From: DATBFG01 sp036558645
GTDB lineage: Bacteria > Acidobacteriota > Terriglobia > Terriglobales > Acidobacteriaceae
Reading direction: 5' to 3'
NCBI GenBank assembly: GCA_036558645.1
Contig: DATBFG010000085.1
Location: 1-13,028 of the forward strand
Length of the DNA: 13,028 nt
Under the pieces are notes generated by a model. That model saw only the letters and a list, made by a program, of their open reading frames with translations, did not search any database and was not told the origin of the DNA. Both the position numbers and the translations under genes were made by a program. Below, in pieces: positions 12,748 through 13,028 of the stretch (the first letter of the stretch is position 1; the number at the start of each line of letters is the position of its first letter).

Positions 12748-13028
12748 TTACTTCAAATACAAATCTGCCACCTTTAGCGCTCGTTCCCCAGGATTCACAT
12801 CCGTCCGGTTCGCGAGAACAATGACGGTCAAATGATCCGCTGGAAAGCGTTGAATGTTAGTGTGGAATCCCATGGTTTCACCGTAATGCCACATCCGCTC
12901 GTGCCCTTTGTATGGTTTCAAATACCAGCCAAAGCCGTACGCTTCAGCTTCGTTGTCGGGCCCTCGAACTGAATTATCGGCAACCTGGACTGGCGAAAGA
13001 GCAGGTTGCATCTCTGCTGCTGACAACA
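12748..13028 (-). CDS. Serine hydrolase of the beta-lactamase (class C/PBP4*) fold, C-terminal fragment
   Basis: Only the last 92 complete codons are in the window; the frame is open at the right edge and the true start lies beyond it (the first full codon, TTG at 13026, is not a convincing start). The visible part contains YGFGWYL (30-36), the third active-site element HYG (47-49, the H-x-G counterpart of K-T-G) and the terminal strands GFHTNIQRFPADHLTVIVLANRTD, a very typical end for the beta-lactamase/transpeptidase-like superfamily. The first and second motifs (S-x-x-K and Y-x-N) are outside. Possible roles are D-alanyl carboxypeptidase, esterase or beta-lactamase; the fragment cannot separate them. 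It converges with the HU-like gene. Confidence 0.85.
   Translation of the reverse strand, partial: LSAAEMQPALSPVQVADNSVRGPDNEAEAYGFGWYLKPYKGHERMWHYGETMGFHTNIQRFPADHLTVIVLANRTDVNPGERALKVADLYLK

Overview
The window looks like a chromosomal segment of an acidobacterium (Acidobacteriota). The strongest evidence is a two-gene unit at 4391-7496. It pairs a PadR-type repressor with a 917-residue permease that carries two MacB/FtsX modules and has no ATPase gene beside it. This is the 'acidobacterial duplicated orphan permease' arrangement, which is greatly expanded in that phylum. Moderate to high G+C, mostly monocistronic housekeeping genes, and spacers filled with degenerate 7-8 bp tandem repeats fit the same picture. 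There are no tRNA or rRNA genes, CRISPR arrays or insertion sequences.

Left part (1-7496, all minus strand). The genes are: a 5' portion of an exported adenylate-kinase-like P-loop protein (1-477); a small exported SnoaL/NTF2-like protein (648-1115); a glyoxalase-fold (VOC) protein (1207-1617); GTP-dependent PEP carboxykinase pckG (1781-3613), with a 368-bp upstream region holding two clean palindromes; a small protein of unknown function (3982-4344); the orphan permease (4391-7144); and its overlapping PadR regulator (7137-7496).

Right part (7497-13028, mostly plus strand). The genes are: purN (7651-8268, TTG start); a convergent four-helix-bundle gene (8249-8674, minus); tyrosyl-tRNA synthetase (8808-10064), broken by one in-frame TAG directly before its KMSKS loop; a diacylglycerol-kinase-like lipid kinase (10280-11161); a signal-peptide peptidase SppA/S49 (11298-12212); an HU/IHF-like DNA-binding protein (12347-12670); and, converging on it, the C-terminal end of a serine beta-lactamase-fold hydrolase (12748-13028, minus).

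Two things stand out. First, the tyrS amber codon is a single C-to-T change from the expected Gln codon, and both halves are otherwise intact. Second, three consecutive promoters (tyrS, lipid kinase, sppA) share one layout: a degenerate 7- or 8-bp tandem array where the -35 box should be, 5-7 bp to a -10 element, then an ATG 8-12 nt further on. The transcripts should therefore be leaderless or nearly so. A fourth array, of the same octamer family as the tyrS one but inverted, lies inside the 3' end of the four-helix-bundle gene, so that gene sits between two inverted arrays.
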